A model generated the notes under the pieces. It did no database searches, was not told where the DNA came from, and saw only the letters and a list, made by a program, of their open reading frames with translations. A stretch of DNA of 64,000 nucleotides from an uncultured Paracoccaceae bacterium (GTDB lineage: Bacteria; Pseudomonadota; Alphaproteobacteria; Rhodobacterales; Rhodobacteraceae), in assembly GCA_947497985.1 (NCBI GenBank), contig CANMIX010000007.1, forward strand, positions 1-64,000. The letters run 5' to 3'. A program made the position numbers and the translations under genes. Each line of letters starts with the position of its first letter. Position 1 is the first letter of the stretch. Positions 43,521 through 53,028 of this stretch are shown piece by piece.

Positions 43521-43799
43521 CTAGGCGACCCTCACGCGAAACAGTTTGTCGCGGGCTGTTGCGCCGCGCACCAACTCCACTTGCGACGGCGCGACGCCAA
43601 GGGCGGTCGCCAGCATGTCCAGCACGGCGTCATTGGCCTTGCCATTCTCTGGCACAGTAGTGACCGAGATTTTCAATCCAAACTCAGTGACGGTGATGGT
43701 GTTTTTGCGTGCTTTTGGGCTAACACGCACCGGGATGTCTTGGCCAGGTACGGCCAGATGAGACAGATCTGGCAGGTCTTTCTTGCGTGGTTTTCCCAT
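43521..43799 (-). CDS. DUF167 (YggU) family protein
   Basis: A 92-residue protein with the YggU fold markers IPVRVSPKARKNTI, VTTVPENGKANDAVLDMLA and VELVRGATARDKLFRV. The family is small, basic and of unknown function. The ATG at 43799 gives MGKPRKKDLPDL; a TTG three codons upstream is the alternative start. Confidence 0.85.
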   Translation of the reverse strand: MGKPRKKDLPDLSHLAVPGQDIPVRVSPKARKNTITVTEFGLKISVTTVPENGKANDAVLDMLATALGVAPSQVELVRGATARDKLFRVRVA

Positions 43800-43985
43800 G
43801 TGTTTCAATGTCCCGAGGCGGATGAATTACCCAGCTCCTTGACTTGGATAGATCGCGGGTGCAAGTCCGAGCCTAGGGCGATCCCTCAGAATTCTAAGCG
43901 AAACCTCAGCCAGGACGGGATTGTCCCTTGAACTTGAGCCTGTGACAACAGACATAGATTACGCCCATGTAAAGAGGTTTCACAT

Positions 43986-44564
43986 ATGAGCACCCGAAAC
44001 GACGCAGCCTTGGACTTCCTTCTGACACGGCGCTCGCGTCCAGCCAAAACACTGGTCGCTCCGGCACCGAGCCGCGCTGAGCTGGCTCCTATCCTGACGG
44101 CAGCAGCACGCACGCCGGATCACGGAATGTTGGTGCCCTGGCGATTTATCGTGGTTGAAAAAAGCGCGATGGAGCGGTTGGCCGCGTTGACGGTGGAAGC
44201 TGGATTGCGTTTGGGGAAATCGGACGAAGACATCGCAAAGGGGCGCAGCCAGTTTGATCTGGGGCATCTGGCCGTCGTTGTCGTCGAAGTGCAGACCCCA
44301 TCACCAAAAATTCCGGCGATTGAGCAATCCTATGCTGCTGGAGGCGCCTGCTTGTCGCTGTTAAATGCTGCGCTGGCGGCTGGGTGGGGCGCCAACTGGT
44401 TGTCGGGCTGGGCAAGCCATGATCGTGATTTTTGCAAAGCTGCGTTTGATTTGGACGACAATGAACGCATCGCAGGCATCATTCATATTGCCACCGAAGG
44501 CCCCCGTCCGCCGGAACGCCCGCGTCCTGACATTGATGAAATTACCACTTGGGTATCCGAGTAA
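43986..44564 (+). CDS. Nitroreductase family protein (YdjA-like)
   Basis: A 192-residue flavoprotein. FLLTRRSRPAKTLVAPAPSR at the N-terminus with the RRS FMN-phosphate site, RTPDHGMLVPWRFIVV, GGACLSLLNAALAAGWGANW and the C-terminal GIIHIATEGPRPPERPRPD match the YdjA/TdsD subgroup. It is a dimeric FMN-dependent NAD(P)H oxidoreductase with unknown physiological substrate. The following EI24 gene starts 33 bp downstream. Confidence 0.88.
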   Translation: MSTRNDAALDFLLTRRSRPAKTLVAPAPSRAELAPILTAAARTPDHGMLVPWRFIVVEKSAMERLAALTVEAGLRLGKSDEDIAKGRSQFDLGHLAVVVVEVQTPSPKIPAIEQSYAAGGACLSLLNAALAAGWGANWLSGWASHDRDFCKAAFDLDDNERIAGIIHIATEGPRPPERPRPDIDEITTWVSE

Positions 44565-44597
44565 ACACCGCGTTTGGCAGGAAGGCCGCAGTACCTC

Positions 44598-45299
44598 ATG
44601 ATTTTGGATTCTTTTTTCAAGGCTTTAGCCCAACTCGGCGATCCACGGTTTCGTCATGTCCTGTTCAAAGGGATAGGTTTGACCATTGCTCTGTTGTTTG
44701 GCGCATATGCCCTGGTGTTCATGGCCATCAACACATTGGTTGGTGGTGAGACGACATTGCCGCTGATCGGGCAGGTGGCATGGGTGGATGACCTTTTGTC
44801 GTGGGGCTCCTTCATCCTGATGATCCTGTTGTCAACGGTCCTGATGGTGCCCGTTGCATCCGCCATCACGTCCATGTTCCTGGAGGACGTGGCCCAAGCA
44901 GTTGAGGACAAACACTATCCCCATCTTCCTGCAGCCGAGAGCATTCCCTTCCTGACAGCCTTGAAAGACACTTTGAATTTCCTTGGGGTATTGATCCTTG
45001 CCAACCTTGTGGCCTTGATCCTGTATGTGATGTTTGCCCCTGCTGCGCCCTTTATCTTTTGGGCGTTGAACGGCTTTTTGCTGGGGCGAGAGTATTTTAC
45101 GCTGGTCGCCAGCCGCCGGATCGGCCTTGCTGCGGCGCGGGCCTTGCGGTCTAAACATGCGGCGACGATCTGGCTGGCAGGCGCGTTGATGGCCATTCCA
45201 CTGTCGGTTCCTTTGGTGAACCTGATTGTTCCAATTCTGGGGGCGGCGACCTTCACCCATGTGTTTCATCGGTTGAACGCGCGGGCGGTTACAGCGTAA
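44598..45299 (+). CDS. EI24 domain (CysZ-like) membrane protein
   Basis: About 233 residues. FFKALAQLGDPRFRHVLFKG, the VASAITSMFLEDVAQAVEDK region and FLLGREYFTLVASRRIG are typical of EI24/CysZ proteins; four or five hydrophobic segments are seen. CysZ is a sulfate permease in enterobacteria, but roseobacter EI24 proteins are not shown to carry sulfate. The ATG at 44598 is chosen because the family starts there, although the ribosome binding site is distant. Confidence 0.85.
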   Translation: MILDSFFKALAQLGDPRFRHVLFKGIGLTIALLFGAYALVFMAINTLVGGETTLPLIGQVAWVDDLLSWGSFILMILLSTVLMVPVASAITSMFLEDVAQAVEDKHYPHLPAAESIPFLTALKDTLNFLGVLILANLVALILYVMFAPAAPFIFWALNGFLLGREYFTLVASRRIGLAAARALRSKHAATIWLAGALMAIPLSVPLVNLIVPILGAATFTHVFHRLNARAVTA

Positions 45300-45516
45300 T
45301 CGGCGCGCTGTGCCAATTGGGAATTCGCAATTTCGGCGTGATTGTAAAAAAGGCGAAGGAATTTGCGTTGGTGCCTCGTTTGCCCTGAAAAGCGGCAATG
45401 CATGGGCGCAGAGCGGCCGCAAAACATGGTTTTACTGTGTGGATTTCGAAAACTGGGCGTAGCCTAGACGTGCGGGGGCGCTTTTGCGCTCATTCCCAGC
45501 GCCCTCACACTCGCAC

Positions 45517-45543
45517 GGCGGCCCTTCTCCAGCTAGGGCCGCC
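45517..45543. terminator. Stem-loop between convergent EI24 and DUF1467 genes
   Basis: GGCGGCCCT and AGGGCCGCC form a perfect 9-bp stem with a 9-base loop in an otherwise empty region of about 300 bp. There is no T tract. Confidence 0.45.
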
Positions 45544-45596
45544 ACCCCCGCTTCCGGAAAACCGAATACTGGGGATCGGTCTCGATCGCTTAGACA

Positions 45597-45872
45597 TCAT
45601 TCCGGGTCAGGAATGCGGTCGAACCAGTCAAAATCATTCACCGAAATCACCCCGGACAGGATTATGGCCGCGATTATAGCCCAAAGAGCGGCGGCAACGC
45701 CTGTGGTGATCAGCGCCTTGGCCTTGAGGTGATGTTGTTCCGGCGCACCAGCATGGGTTCCAGGAACGATTTCGCCGCGGTCGCCTTGGGTTTCAATTCG
45801 GATTGGAATGATGATCAGGAAGGTCATAAACCAGATCACCGCATAGAGCACCAGCCCAGATGTAATCCCCAT
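45597..45872 (-). CDS. DUF1467 family membrane protein
   Basis: A 91-residue protein with two membrane helices: LVLYAVIWFMTFLIIIPIRI and ITTGVAAALWAIIAAIILSG, separated by a hydrophilic loop with GTHAGAPEQHHLKAKA, the DUF1467 signature. It follows mce by 78 bp on the same strand, the usual arrangement in Rhodobacterales. Function unknown. Confidence 0.9.
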   Translation of the reverse strand: MGITSGLVLYAVIWFMTFLIIIPIRIETQGDRGEIVPGTHAGAPEQHHLKAKALITTGVAAALWAIIAAIILSGVISVNDFDWFDRIPDPE

Positions 45873-45950
45873 GTTGTCCCCTATCAGATATCTTGACGGT
45901 CAACGACCCGCGTCGCCCCGCACCTATGTTAAGCGCAGGGCGCCATTGTT

Positions 45951-46355
45951 TCACACTTCTTCGAGTTCAACCAGACAACCGTTGAAATCTTTAGGATGTA
46001 GGAAAAGAACGGGTTTGCCATGCGCCCCGATCTTCGGCTCACCAGATCCCAAAACGCGTGCACCTTGTTCTTTCAGGTGATCGCGCGCTGCCAGAATATC
46101 ATCGACTTCATAACAGACATGATGAATGCCGCCTGCCGGGTTCTTCGCAAGGAAGCCATTGATGGGCGAGTCCTCTCCCATTGGAAAGAGCAGCTCAATC
46201 TTGGTGTTTGGCAATTCGATAAAGATCACAGTAACGCCGTGGTCGGGCTCATCCTGGGGGGCACCGACTTTGGCACCAAGCGCATTGCGGTATTGCTCCG
46301 CTGCCGCCTCCAGATCCGGTACGGCAATTGCCACGTGGTTCAACCGTCCAATCAT
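45951..46355 (-). CDS. mce: Methylmalonyl-CoA epimerase
   Basis: A 134-residue glyoxalase-fold enzyme. NHVAIAVPDLEAAAEQYRNA holds the first metal His, GIHHVCYEVDDI the second, and FLHPKDFNGCLVELEEV the terminal Glu. It interconverts (S)- and (R)-methylmalonyl-CoA in propionyl-CoA breakdown. No mutase or carboxylase gene lies in this window. GAGGAGGAAG precedes the ATG. Paired with DUF1467. Confidence 0.92.
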   Translation of the reverse strand: MIGRLNHVAIAVPDLEAAAEQYRNALGAKVGAPQDEPDHGVTVIFIELPNTKIELLFPMGEDSPINGFLAKNPAGGIHHVCYEVDDILAARDHLKEQGARVLGSGEPKIGAHGKPVLFLHPKDFNGCLVELEEV

Positions 46356-46564
46356 TGCTTCCTCCTCCTGTCGCAGTGCATGGGTGTGGTGAATTTTTAA
46401 GTGGCATGTTTATGCGCGCCGCACCGCAGCAACGCAAGTGCGGCACATCGGCGCTTGGAACTAAGGTCGAAAGACATCGCGAAATCGGGGCGCGGTTAAC
46501 TTCTAATTAGCCTCGATTCCCTAGCTTCGATTCGGAACACATTCGACCTGGAGCATGTAACGCC

Positions 46565-47284
46565 ATGGAAGATTCAGAACTTTTTGCCGCCGCCCAACGC
46601 ATGCCGACATCCCGTCGGCCGCTGCTTGGCCTAACCGTATTGGTTGTAGAAGACAGCCGTTTTGCATGTGAGGCCATGCGCCTTTTGTGCTTGCGAAGCG
46701 GAGCCCGGATCCGACGGGCAGATTGTTTGAAGTCTGCGCGCCGTCATCTTCAGGCCTATCGTCCTTCGGTGGTTATTGCCGATTTGGGGCTGCCGGACGG
46801 TAGTGGAACGGAATTGATCGCAGAATGCGCAGAGTCAAATCCGCGCGTCAGCGTCATTCTTGGCACATCCGGAGATCTGGGGCGCGAAACCGAGGCGCTG
46901 GATGCTGGCGCGGATGGTTACCTGCAGAAACCGATCTCGACCTTGGGTCAATTCCAAGCTGCCGTGCTGCGCCACCTGCCACCGGATTGGCAATTGCGCC
47001 GACCAGCGGCCCTGTCTGATGAGGCCGTTGAACCCGATATGTTGGCCTTCCAGGATGATCTGGCCCATGCTGCTGATATTCTGAGCGAAGGCGAAGATGC
47101 GAAGAACCTTGATTACGTGGCTCAGTTCGTGGGCGGTGTTGCACGCAGTATTGGGGATCAGACGCTGGCCGATGCCGCCATTACACTTGCTACCGCCCGT
47201 TCTCAAGGGCAGCCCCTTGGCACTGCTACTGCGGCAATGGCGGGGCTTATGCAGGACCGTCTGGAAAAACGAGTCGCGATCTGA
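46565..47284 (+). CDS. Response regulator (REC domain with unclassified C-terminal part)
   Basis: A 239-residue protein. The receiver domain (about 22-142) has the acidic pair E29-D30 in VLVVEDSRFACEAM, the phospho-acceptor D73 in VIADLGLPDGSG, a Thr/Ser in LGTSGD and the Lys in YLQKPIS. The C-terminal 90 residues are helical, acidic and without an obvious DNA-binding or enzymatic motif. No histidine kinase is adjacent, so it is an orphan regulator. It may be cotranscribed with the 38-residue frame that follows. Confidence 0.88.
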   Translation: MEDSELFAAAQRMPTSRRPLLGLTVLVVEDSRFACEAMRLLCLRSGARIRRADCLKSARRHLQAYRPSVVIADLGLPDGSGTELIAECAESNPRVSVILGTSGDLGRETEALDAGADGYLQKPISTLGQFQAAVLRHLPPDWQLRRPAALSDEAVEPDMLAFQDDLAHAADILSEGEDAKNLDYVAQFVGGVARSIGDQTLADAAITLATARSQGQPLGTATAAMAGLMQDRLEKRVAI

Positions 47285-47286
47285 TC

Positions 47287-47403
47287 ATGGTTGAGGCTAT
47301 CTTTGTCGTATTGACGACGCTGGGGATTACCTTGACCTTGCAATCTTATGCGCAGGCCAAAGAAACCCGAGGCCGTCGCCACAAGGGCTCCGACGCGAGC
47401 TAA
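47287..47403 (+). CDS. Possible small membrane protein, 38 residues
   Basis: The frame starts 2 bases after the stop of the response regulator gene and reads MVEAIFVVLTTLGITLTLQS, then a basic tail rich in Arg, Lys and Gly. One hydrophobic helix with positively charged C-terminus is what a tiny inner-membrane protein looks like. There is no ribosome binding site, so expression would rely on coupling to the upstream gene. It is weakly supported. Confidence 0.3.
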   Translation: MVEAIFVVLTTLGITLTLQSYAQAKETRGRRHKGSDAS

Positions 47404-47411
47404 GGGCCCAG

Positions 47412-48095
47412 CTAGGGGCAATGTGTCGGAAGAAATGCATCTTGGTTCGCGGGATCAATTGGTTCAAATCGCAGATAGCGTTTGGACCAATTGTAATGCG
47501 CTGGGTCTTCGCCTGGTATCAACAGGACCGCGTGAAATAACAAAAAATCACCGGTTACAGTGTCCCAGGTAGACGCAAAAGACGACATTCTCATGTCCCA
47601 TACGGATGAGAAATGTTCCGAGTACGCCAGTTCGTTAGGTTTTAAAATACATGCGGGACGGTCTTCTAAATCTACTCCGCGATGAGAGTATAGGGCCAGT
47701 GCTGAGCCCCATGACCATACAGATAAGAGGGCAAGTACGCCTGCGAAAAAATACACACGCACAGGCGCGCTGCTGTCGTCACTTGCAGCGTTGATAAGCA
47801 GTTTGAAGTAAGCGAACGCGCCCAGCAACCAAATGGCCGCAATCGCAAAGACTGCAGGCGAGGGATCAAGGCTGCTGATGAGGGCTGTGCAACACATCAA
47901 CGTCAAGGAGACGTTAGATAAAACCATCAGCGATTTACTGGGCCATGCGAGAGCCGCAAATCGGTTTGGGTCATTCAAAGCCCAAATAGCCAAAGCCAGA
48001 AAGGCGAACGCCACAGGGTCGACCGCGACGGATGTGAATGTCATCCACCCCGTGATCCAAAGGGCCACGATTAGAATAATGAAAGAACGCTTCAA
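47412..48095 (-). CDS. Predicted membrane protein, unknown family
   Basis: A 227-residue protein with about five hydrophobic segments in the first 140 residues (for example FIILIVALWITGWMTFTSVA and YFFAGVLALLSVWSWGSALA) and a soluble C-terminal part with SVWDMRMSSFASTW and HYNWSKRYLRFEP. I do not recognise the family. Codon use and base composition look more AT-rich than the neighbours, which could mean acquisition. The convergent neighbour is the response regulator unit; upstream lies only spacer before aspS. Confidence 0.65.
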   Translation of the reverse strand: MKRSFIILIVALWITGWMTFTSVAVDPVAFAFLALAIWALNDPNRFAALAWPSKSLMVLSNVSLTLMCCTALISSLDPSPAVFAIAAIWLLGAFAYFKLLINAASDDSSAPVRVYFFAGVLALLSVWSWGSALALYSHRGVDLEDRPACILKPNELAYSEHFSSVWDMRMSSFASTWDTVTGDFLLFHAVLLIPGEDPAHYNWSKRYLRFEPIDPANQDAFLPTHCP

Positions 48096-48242
48096 TTCAG
48101 GATTGCTCTCTGGCTGCAGACAGTTGCGAGAGTGATAATGCGTTTCAAGGGGCCGCTAAAGTGCGGTATTCGTGACGCGATGCCAGGAATTGCAGTGCAG
48201 TCGGCTGCAGCTTGAGATGCCAGCACCCTGTCCAAACTGAAG

Positions 48243-48266
48243 ACGGGCCGCCAAATGGCAGCCCGT
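48243..48266 (-). terminator. Probable terminator of aspS
   Basis: ACGGGCCGCC and GGCAGCCCGT form a 10-bp stem (one G-T pair) with a 4-base loop about 27 bp after the aspS stop; on the minus strand it is followed by CTTCAGTTT. Confidence 0.55.
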
Positions 48267-48292
48267 TGCAACATATAGATTCAGTTCACGCC

Positions 48293-50143
48293 TTAATCTT
48301 GCGGCATGACACGCAAATTAAGTTCCATCAGCTGTTCGGCCAAAGGCTCGGATGGGGCTGACATCATCAGATCTTCGGCGCGCTGGTTCATCGGGAACAT
48401 GATGACTTCGCGAATGTTAGCCTCGTCCGCCAACAGCATCACCATCCGGTCGATACCTGCGGCACAACCACCGTGGGGTGGGGCACCGTATTGGAAAGCG
48501 TTGACCATACCGCCAAAACGTTTCTCGACCTCTTCTTTGCCGTAACCGGCAATCTCGAACGCTTTGAACATAATTTCCGGACGGTGGTTCCGGATCGCGC
48601 CCGACACCAGCTCATAGCCGTTACAGGCCAGATCGTACTGATTGCCGCGTACATCCAGCGGGTCGCCGTTCAGCGCATCCATACCACCTTGGGGCATGGA
48701 GAACGGGTTGTGTTCAAAATCTACTTTGCCGGTTTCTTCGTCTTTCTCGTAGATCGGGAAATCAACGATCCAGGCAAAGGCAAAGCGATCTTTGTCGGTC
48801 AGTTTCAGCTCTTCACCAATCACGTTCCGGGCGCGGCCTGCAACGCTTTCAAACGCTTTGGGCTTGCCGCCCAGGAAGAAGGCCGCATCGCCGACGTCCA
48901 GACCCAATTGCTGACGGATCGCTTCTGTGCGCTCGGGGCCAATGTTTTTGGCCAAAGGACCAGCCGCTTCGTTGCCCAGTACAATTTCACCGGACTTAAC
49001 CAGCGCATTGACTTCCTTGACCGAGATACCACGTTCTTGGGCAATGGAGTCTGCTGTCTGTTTGCGCCAGAAGATATAGCCCATACCTGGCAGACCTTCT
49101 TGTTGCGCGAATTTATTCATGCGGTCGCAGAATTTGCGCGACCCACCTGACGGCGCGGGGATTGCGCGCACTTCGGTGCCTTCTTGCTCCAACAGTTTGG
49201 CGAATATAGCAAAACCAGACCCGCGGAAATGCTCGGAACAATCCTGCATTTTGATCGGGTTACGCAGATCGGGTTTGTCGGATCCGTACCATTTGGCGGC
49301 GTCTTTATAAGAAATCTGCGGCCATTCGCTGTCGACCTTGCGACCCTTGCCGAATTCTTCGAACACGCCCTGGATCACCGGCTGGATAGTGTCGAACACA
49401 TCCTGCTGGGTGACAAAAGACATTTCCATGTCGAGCTGGTAGAAATCGGTAGGGGAGCGGTCGGCGCGCGGGTCCTCATCGCGGAAGCAGGGCGCGATCT
49501 GGAAGTATTTGTCAAAGCCTGACACCATCATCAGCTGTTTGAACTGTTGTGGCGCCTGAGGCAGGGCGTAGAATTTGCCCGGATGTAGACGTGAGGGCAC
49601 CAGGAAGTCACGCGCGCCTTCGGGCGATGACGCGGTGATGATCGGGGTTTGGTATTCGTTGAACCCTTTGTCCCACATGCGTTTGCGGATCGACTGCACC
49701 ATGTTGGAACGCAGAACCATGTTCTGCTGCATCTTCTCACGACGCAGGTCCAGATAGCGATAGCGCAGGCGGGTTTCTTCTGGGTATTCCTGATCACCAA
49801 AGACCATCAGCGGCAGTTCTTCGGATTGGCCCAGCACCTCAAGGTCGCGCACAAAGACTTCGACTTCGCCGCTTGGGATCTTGGTGTTCACCAAGCTCTC
49901 GTCACGGGCTTTTACGTTGCCGTCGATGCGGATACACCACTCAGAGCGGACGTTTTCCACGTCTTTGAACACCGGGCTATCGGGGTCACACAGCACTTGG
50001 GTGATGCCGTAGTGGTCGCGCAAATCGATGAACAGCACCCCGCCATGATCTCGGATCCGGTGGACCCAGCCCGCCAGACGGACGGTTTCTCCCACGTGGG
50101 ATTTGTTCAGGTCGGCGCAGGTATGGCTGCGATATGCGTGCAT
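48293..50143 (-). CDS. aspS: Aspartyl-tRNA synthetase
   Basis: A 616-residue class II synthetase: N-terminal OB-fold ([20 protein letters not shown]), class II motif 2 region ([20 protein letters not shown]), the bacterial GAD insertion (about 300-420), and motif 3 ([20 protein letters not shown]). In many bacteria lacking AsnRS or GlnRS it also charges tRNA-Asn. The ATG at 50143 is chosen because the conserved [13 protein letters not shown] start follows; AAAGGGATGATGACC precedes it. Confidence 0.95.
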   Translation of the reverse strand: MHAYRSHTCADLNKSHVGETVRLAGWVHRIRDHGGVLFIDLRDHYGITQVLCDPDSPVFKDVENVRSEWCIRIDGNVKARDESLVNTKIPSGEVEVFVRDLEVLGQSEELPLMVFGDQEYPEETRLRYRYLDLRREKMQQNMVLRSNMVQSIRKRMWDKGFNEYQTPIITASSPEGARDFLVPSRLHPGKFYALPQAPQQFKQLMMVSGFDKYFQIAPCFRDEDPRADRSPTDFYQLDMEMSFVTQQDVFDTIQPVIQGVFEEFGKGRKVDSEWPQISYKDAAKWYGSDKPDLRNPIKMQDCSEHFRGSGFAIFAKLLEQEGTEVRAIPAPSGGSRKFCDRMNKFAQQEGLPGMGYIFWRKQTADSIAQERGISVKEVNALVKSGEIVLGNEAAGPLAKNIGPERTEAIRQQLGLDVGDAAFFLGGKPKAFESVAGRARNVIGEELKLTDKDRFAFAWIVDFPIYEKDEETGKVDFEHNPFSMPQGGMDALNGDPLDVRGNQYDLACNGYELVSGAIRNHRPEIMFKAFEIAGYGKEEVEKRFGGMVNAFQYGAPPHGGCAAGIDRMVMLLADEANIREVIMFPMNQRAEDLMMSAPSEPLAEQLMELNLRVMPQD

Positions 50144-50240
50144 GGTCATCATCCCTTTGGACGGCATCTGTGGTCGCGGTGAGAAAGCGTGGATGGGCGG
50201 CAAAGTCAAGGGAGTGCGGGGCAGGCGAGGCGCATTCTTC

Positions 50241-50882
50241 CTAAAAAGGGCGCACCACATTGCCTGAGTAGAAATAGACACCCATTCCAACGGTAAAAAG
50301 CAGGTTGCCTGCAATCGCATGCAGCAGCACTGCGTAGAGGAAAGATCCACGTGTACGGTAGGCGTGGGAAAAGATGAAACTGCCTGCAAAGGTGATCAAA
50401 GCCACAACCCAACTCCAATACATCAGATGCGCAAAAGAGAAGACCGCGGCGTTTAAGACATCCGCGCCCATGCCTTGCGGCAGGATAATCCGGTAGCGGC
50501 GAAAGAACAGCACACGGAACAGGAGTTCCTGCGGCAAGGCGGACAGAAACGGATAGAACAGCCAGATCATTCCCAGCAATTGCGGGCGTTCGGAGAGCAA
50601 AAAGAACGCGGCATCAGGACGAAGAAGGTAGATAAGCGCGCTAAATCCAAGAATGCAAAGCAGCGTGAAACCAAGGAATTCGTGTAACTTCCAATTGCGT
50701 GCGCCGTCCAGCAAGCGAGACCAGTGAAACCGCGGTGTGACAGCCAACAGCAGCAAGCCCAAGGCCGTGAATGCAAAAAGCGCCGGGAACATTTGTCGTG
50801 GGGGTAAAAAGACAGCGATCAACGCTGGTGCAAGCAGGTAAAACAGGCTGAACTCCAGCCACAGACGGTGTTTGACGGCCAT
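50241..50882 (-). CDS. CPBP-family (Abi) intramembrane metalloprotease
   Basis: A 213-residue membrane protein with about eight hydrophobic segments. Active-site region [17 protein letters not shown] supplies the Glu and Arg of motif 1 (QE in place of the usual EE), FSFAHLMYW supplies the motif 2 His, and [13 protein letters not shown] supplies the motif 3 His and Asn. The family relates to prenyl-protein (CAAX) proteases; the function here is unknown. Confidence 0.82.
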   Translation of the reverse strand: MAVKHRLWLEFSLFYLLAPALIAVFLPPRQMFPALFAFTALGLLLLAVTPRFHWSRLLDGARNWKLHEFLGFTLLCILGFSALIYLLRPDAAFFLLSERPQLLGMIWLFYPFLSALPQELLFRVLFFRRYRIILPQGMGADVLNAAVFSFAHLMYWSWVVALITFAGSFIFSHAYRTRGSFLYAVLLHAIAGNLLFTVGMGVYFYSGNVVRPF

Positions 50883-51019
50883 GACTTGATACTGTCCTGT
50901 TGAAAATTAACGACGATGTCTACGTGGTTGACTGTATAACTTTGGACGTTTCGCAAAAAAGTAACAAAGTCACAAATCGTCTCAAGTGTGCGTCTTAACT
51001 GCGTCCATAACCACGCGGA

Positions 51020-51715
51020 CTAGCGCGCGCGTCTTTCCAGATCTTGCAAGACCGGGCAGTCTGGAGACCAGCTGGCTGCGATCTCACCCCGCAGCGCATT
51101 GATGAAGGTTACGCGTTTGGCCTCTTTTAGATCTAGCAGCGTCAGCGCAGCTTCACGGAGTTTGCCGTCTCGCAGCAAGGCTTGCCGATAGATGCCGGGC
51201 AAACAGCCTGAACACAATGGCGGAGTCAATCTGGCGCCATCTGGTGTTTCGATAGCTAGATTGGTTATGGTGCCCTCGCAAAGCTCACTGTGCTCATTCA
51301 AGAAAACCCACTCATCCACATCCTTTGGCAAATTTCTGCGGGCCTCGTTGTAGATTGTGCGCCGTGACGTCTTGTGCGCCAGAAACGGGTCACTGGCTGC
51401 CAGACGGTGTTCGGAGACTGCAAAATGCCAATGCGACACCGGCGCAGGCATGGGGGTCGTTGTCAGCGATAATACGCCGTCAAAGGACAAAGTCAGGCGG
51501 CACCTCAATGGTGTCGTGCTCGTGACAGTGCCGATTTTTGCCCGAATTGCGCGCGGATCGAACGAAATGCCAAAGTAACGCGCTGAAGCTGTTATCCTAT
51601 CGATATGCATGGGCAGGCGCGTGACGCCAGCTTGGGGGATAAATGCGAAAGTTTCGATCAGGTAAAAGTCCGGATCCTTTGCGATCAGCTCAGATCCGTG
51701 AACCGGGCTTTCCAT
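51020..51715 (-). CDS. pabC: Aminodeoxychorismate lyase / class IV aminotransferase
   Basis: A 231-residue fold-type IV PLP protein. The Schiff-base lysine is in AHKTSRRTIYNEA, the cofactor loop in LNEHSELCEGTITNLAIETP, and the closing LPGIYRQALL. PabC converts aminodeoxychorismate to p-aminobenzoate for folate. It is directly downstream of pabB and overlaps it by 31 bases, which supports the assignment over a branched-chain aminotransferase. The overlap may be shorter if an internal start is used. Confidence 0.85.
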   Translation of the reverse strand: MESPVHGSELIAKDPDFYLIETFAFIPQAGVTRLPMHIDRITASARYFGISFDPRAIRAKIGTVTSTTPLRCRLTLSFDGVLSLTTTPMPAPVSHWHFAVSEHRLAASDPFLAHKTSRRTIYNEARRNLPKDVDEWVFLNEHSELCEGTITNLAIETPDGARLTPPLCSGCLPGIYRQALLRDGKLREAALTLLDLKEAKRVTFINALRGEIAASWSPDCPVLQDLERRAR

Positions 51716-52794
51716 AGCGCTTCCTCGTATTCAGACGCGGCTGTGCTGTCCCAGACCACCCCGCCGCCGACGTTGAACGTCGCCTTGTTATCATCTGCGA
51801 TGACAGTGCGAATGGCCACATTAAACTCAGATCGTCCGTCAGGTGCCGCCCAACCAATCGTGCCACAGTAGATTTCTCGTGGAGCTGGTTCCAGCTCAGC
51901 CAGAATTTCCATAGCGCGAATTTTGGGAGCACCTGTAATGGATCCACAGGGATAGAGGGCCGCAAAAATTTCGGCCAGTCCAACGCCCGCACGCAGCTGC
52001 GCCTGAACAAGCGAGACCATCTGATGCACTGTGGCATAGGATTCCACGTGGAACAGCTCGGGGACGGATACCGACCCGGTTTCAGCAACCCGGGAAATGT
52101 CGTTGCGCAGCAGGTCGACGATCATAAGGTTTTCGGCGCGGTTCTTTTCGTCGCGGCTTAAAAAGGCTTTGCGTCGACGGTCTTCGACCGGATCGGCGCT
52201 GCGAGGCTGGGTGCCTTTCATCGGGCGGGTCTGGATCAGGCCATCGGTGGTGGTACGGAAAAACAGTTCAGGCGAGCGAGACAAAAGATCTGGCAAATCC
52301 TGCTGCTTGACCAAGACGCCGTACCCAACGGGTTGTTGCGCCACCAGTGCCGCATAAAGGGCCTCGGACGTTCCGTCGATGCTGGCATCAATTGGAAAGG
52401 TCAGGTTGGCTTGGTAAATGTCACCACGGCCAATGTTTTGGTTCACGTCGGCAAAGGCCTTGGCGTAACGGTTTAAGTCCCATCGCGGCAGCGGTTGCGA
52501 AATCTTGGCGGCGCCCGCACGCAACGCATCTGGCGCGCGCGGAGCATCATAGACCCCAAAGCGCAACAACGGCAGCGCGCGCTTTGTTGGCAGTTGCTTC
52601 ATCAGACGCGGCTCAAGCACATAGCCCAGCTCATAGGTCGCATAACCGGCCACCCAAGCCCCGTCTCGGCGGGCTTTGTCCAGCGCCAAAAGGACCGCGG
52701 GAACCTCCTCGGGCTCCCAAGCGTTGAGCATGGTAACTGGCGCCTCAAAAAGGCTTCCTTGCCCCAGAGGTCCCCCGTCAAACCGCAGTTTCAT
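51685..52794 (-). CDS. pabB: Aminodeoxychorismate synthase component I
   Basis: About 369 residues of the chorismate-binding family. Seen: NIGRGDIYQANLTFPI, QTRPMKGTQPRS, NRAENLMIVDLLRNDISRVA and YPCGSITGAPKIRAMEIL. With a glutaminase subunit encoded elsewhere it aminates chorismate. The ATG at 52794 starts MKLRFDGGPLGQG, which fits the family; ATGs at 52806 and 52812 are alternatives and there is no clear ribosome binding site. The operon partner is pabC. Confidence 0.9.
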   Translation of the reverse strand: MKLRFDGGPLGQGSLFEAPVTMLNAWEPEEVPAVLLALDKARRDGAWVAGYATYELGYVLEPRLMKQLPTKRALPLLRFGVYDAPRAPDALRAGAAKISQPLPRWDLNRYAKAFADVNQNIGRGDIYQANLTFPIDASIDGTSEALYAALVAQQPVGYGVLVKQQDLPDLLSRSPELFFRTTTDGLIQTRPMKGTQPRSADPVEDRRRKAFLSRDEKNRAENLMIVDLLRNDISRVAETGSVSVPELFHVESYATVHQMVSLVQAQLRAGVGLAEIFAALYPCGSITGAPKIRAMEILAELEPAPREIYCGTIGWAAPDGRSEFNVAIRTVIADDNKATFNVGGGVVWDSTAASEYEEALWKARFTDLS

Positions 52795-53028
52795 TTTGCC
52801 ATGCATCGTCATGAGAATGGCGATATAATGAATTTGCAGAATGGAAAAGGCAAAGAATGCGGCATTCCCGGATCGTAAAACGGTCAGCGCCTGTTCCACC
52901 AATAAACCGCACGCGCCCCCTTGCACCTTTCGTGTCGCTCCCTATAACGCAGGACAATTTGGGCGCTTGGTGGTGTGCCCGACTCGTTAAAAATAAATTC
53001 GCGCGCGGAAAATCGAAGGGTTAAGCCT

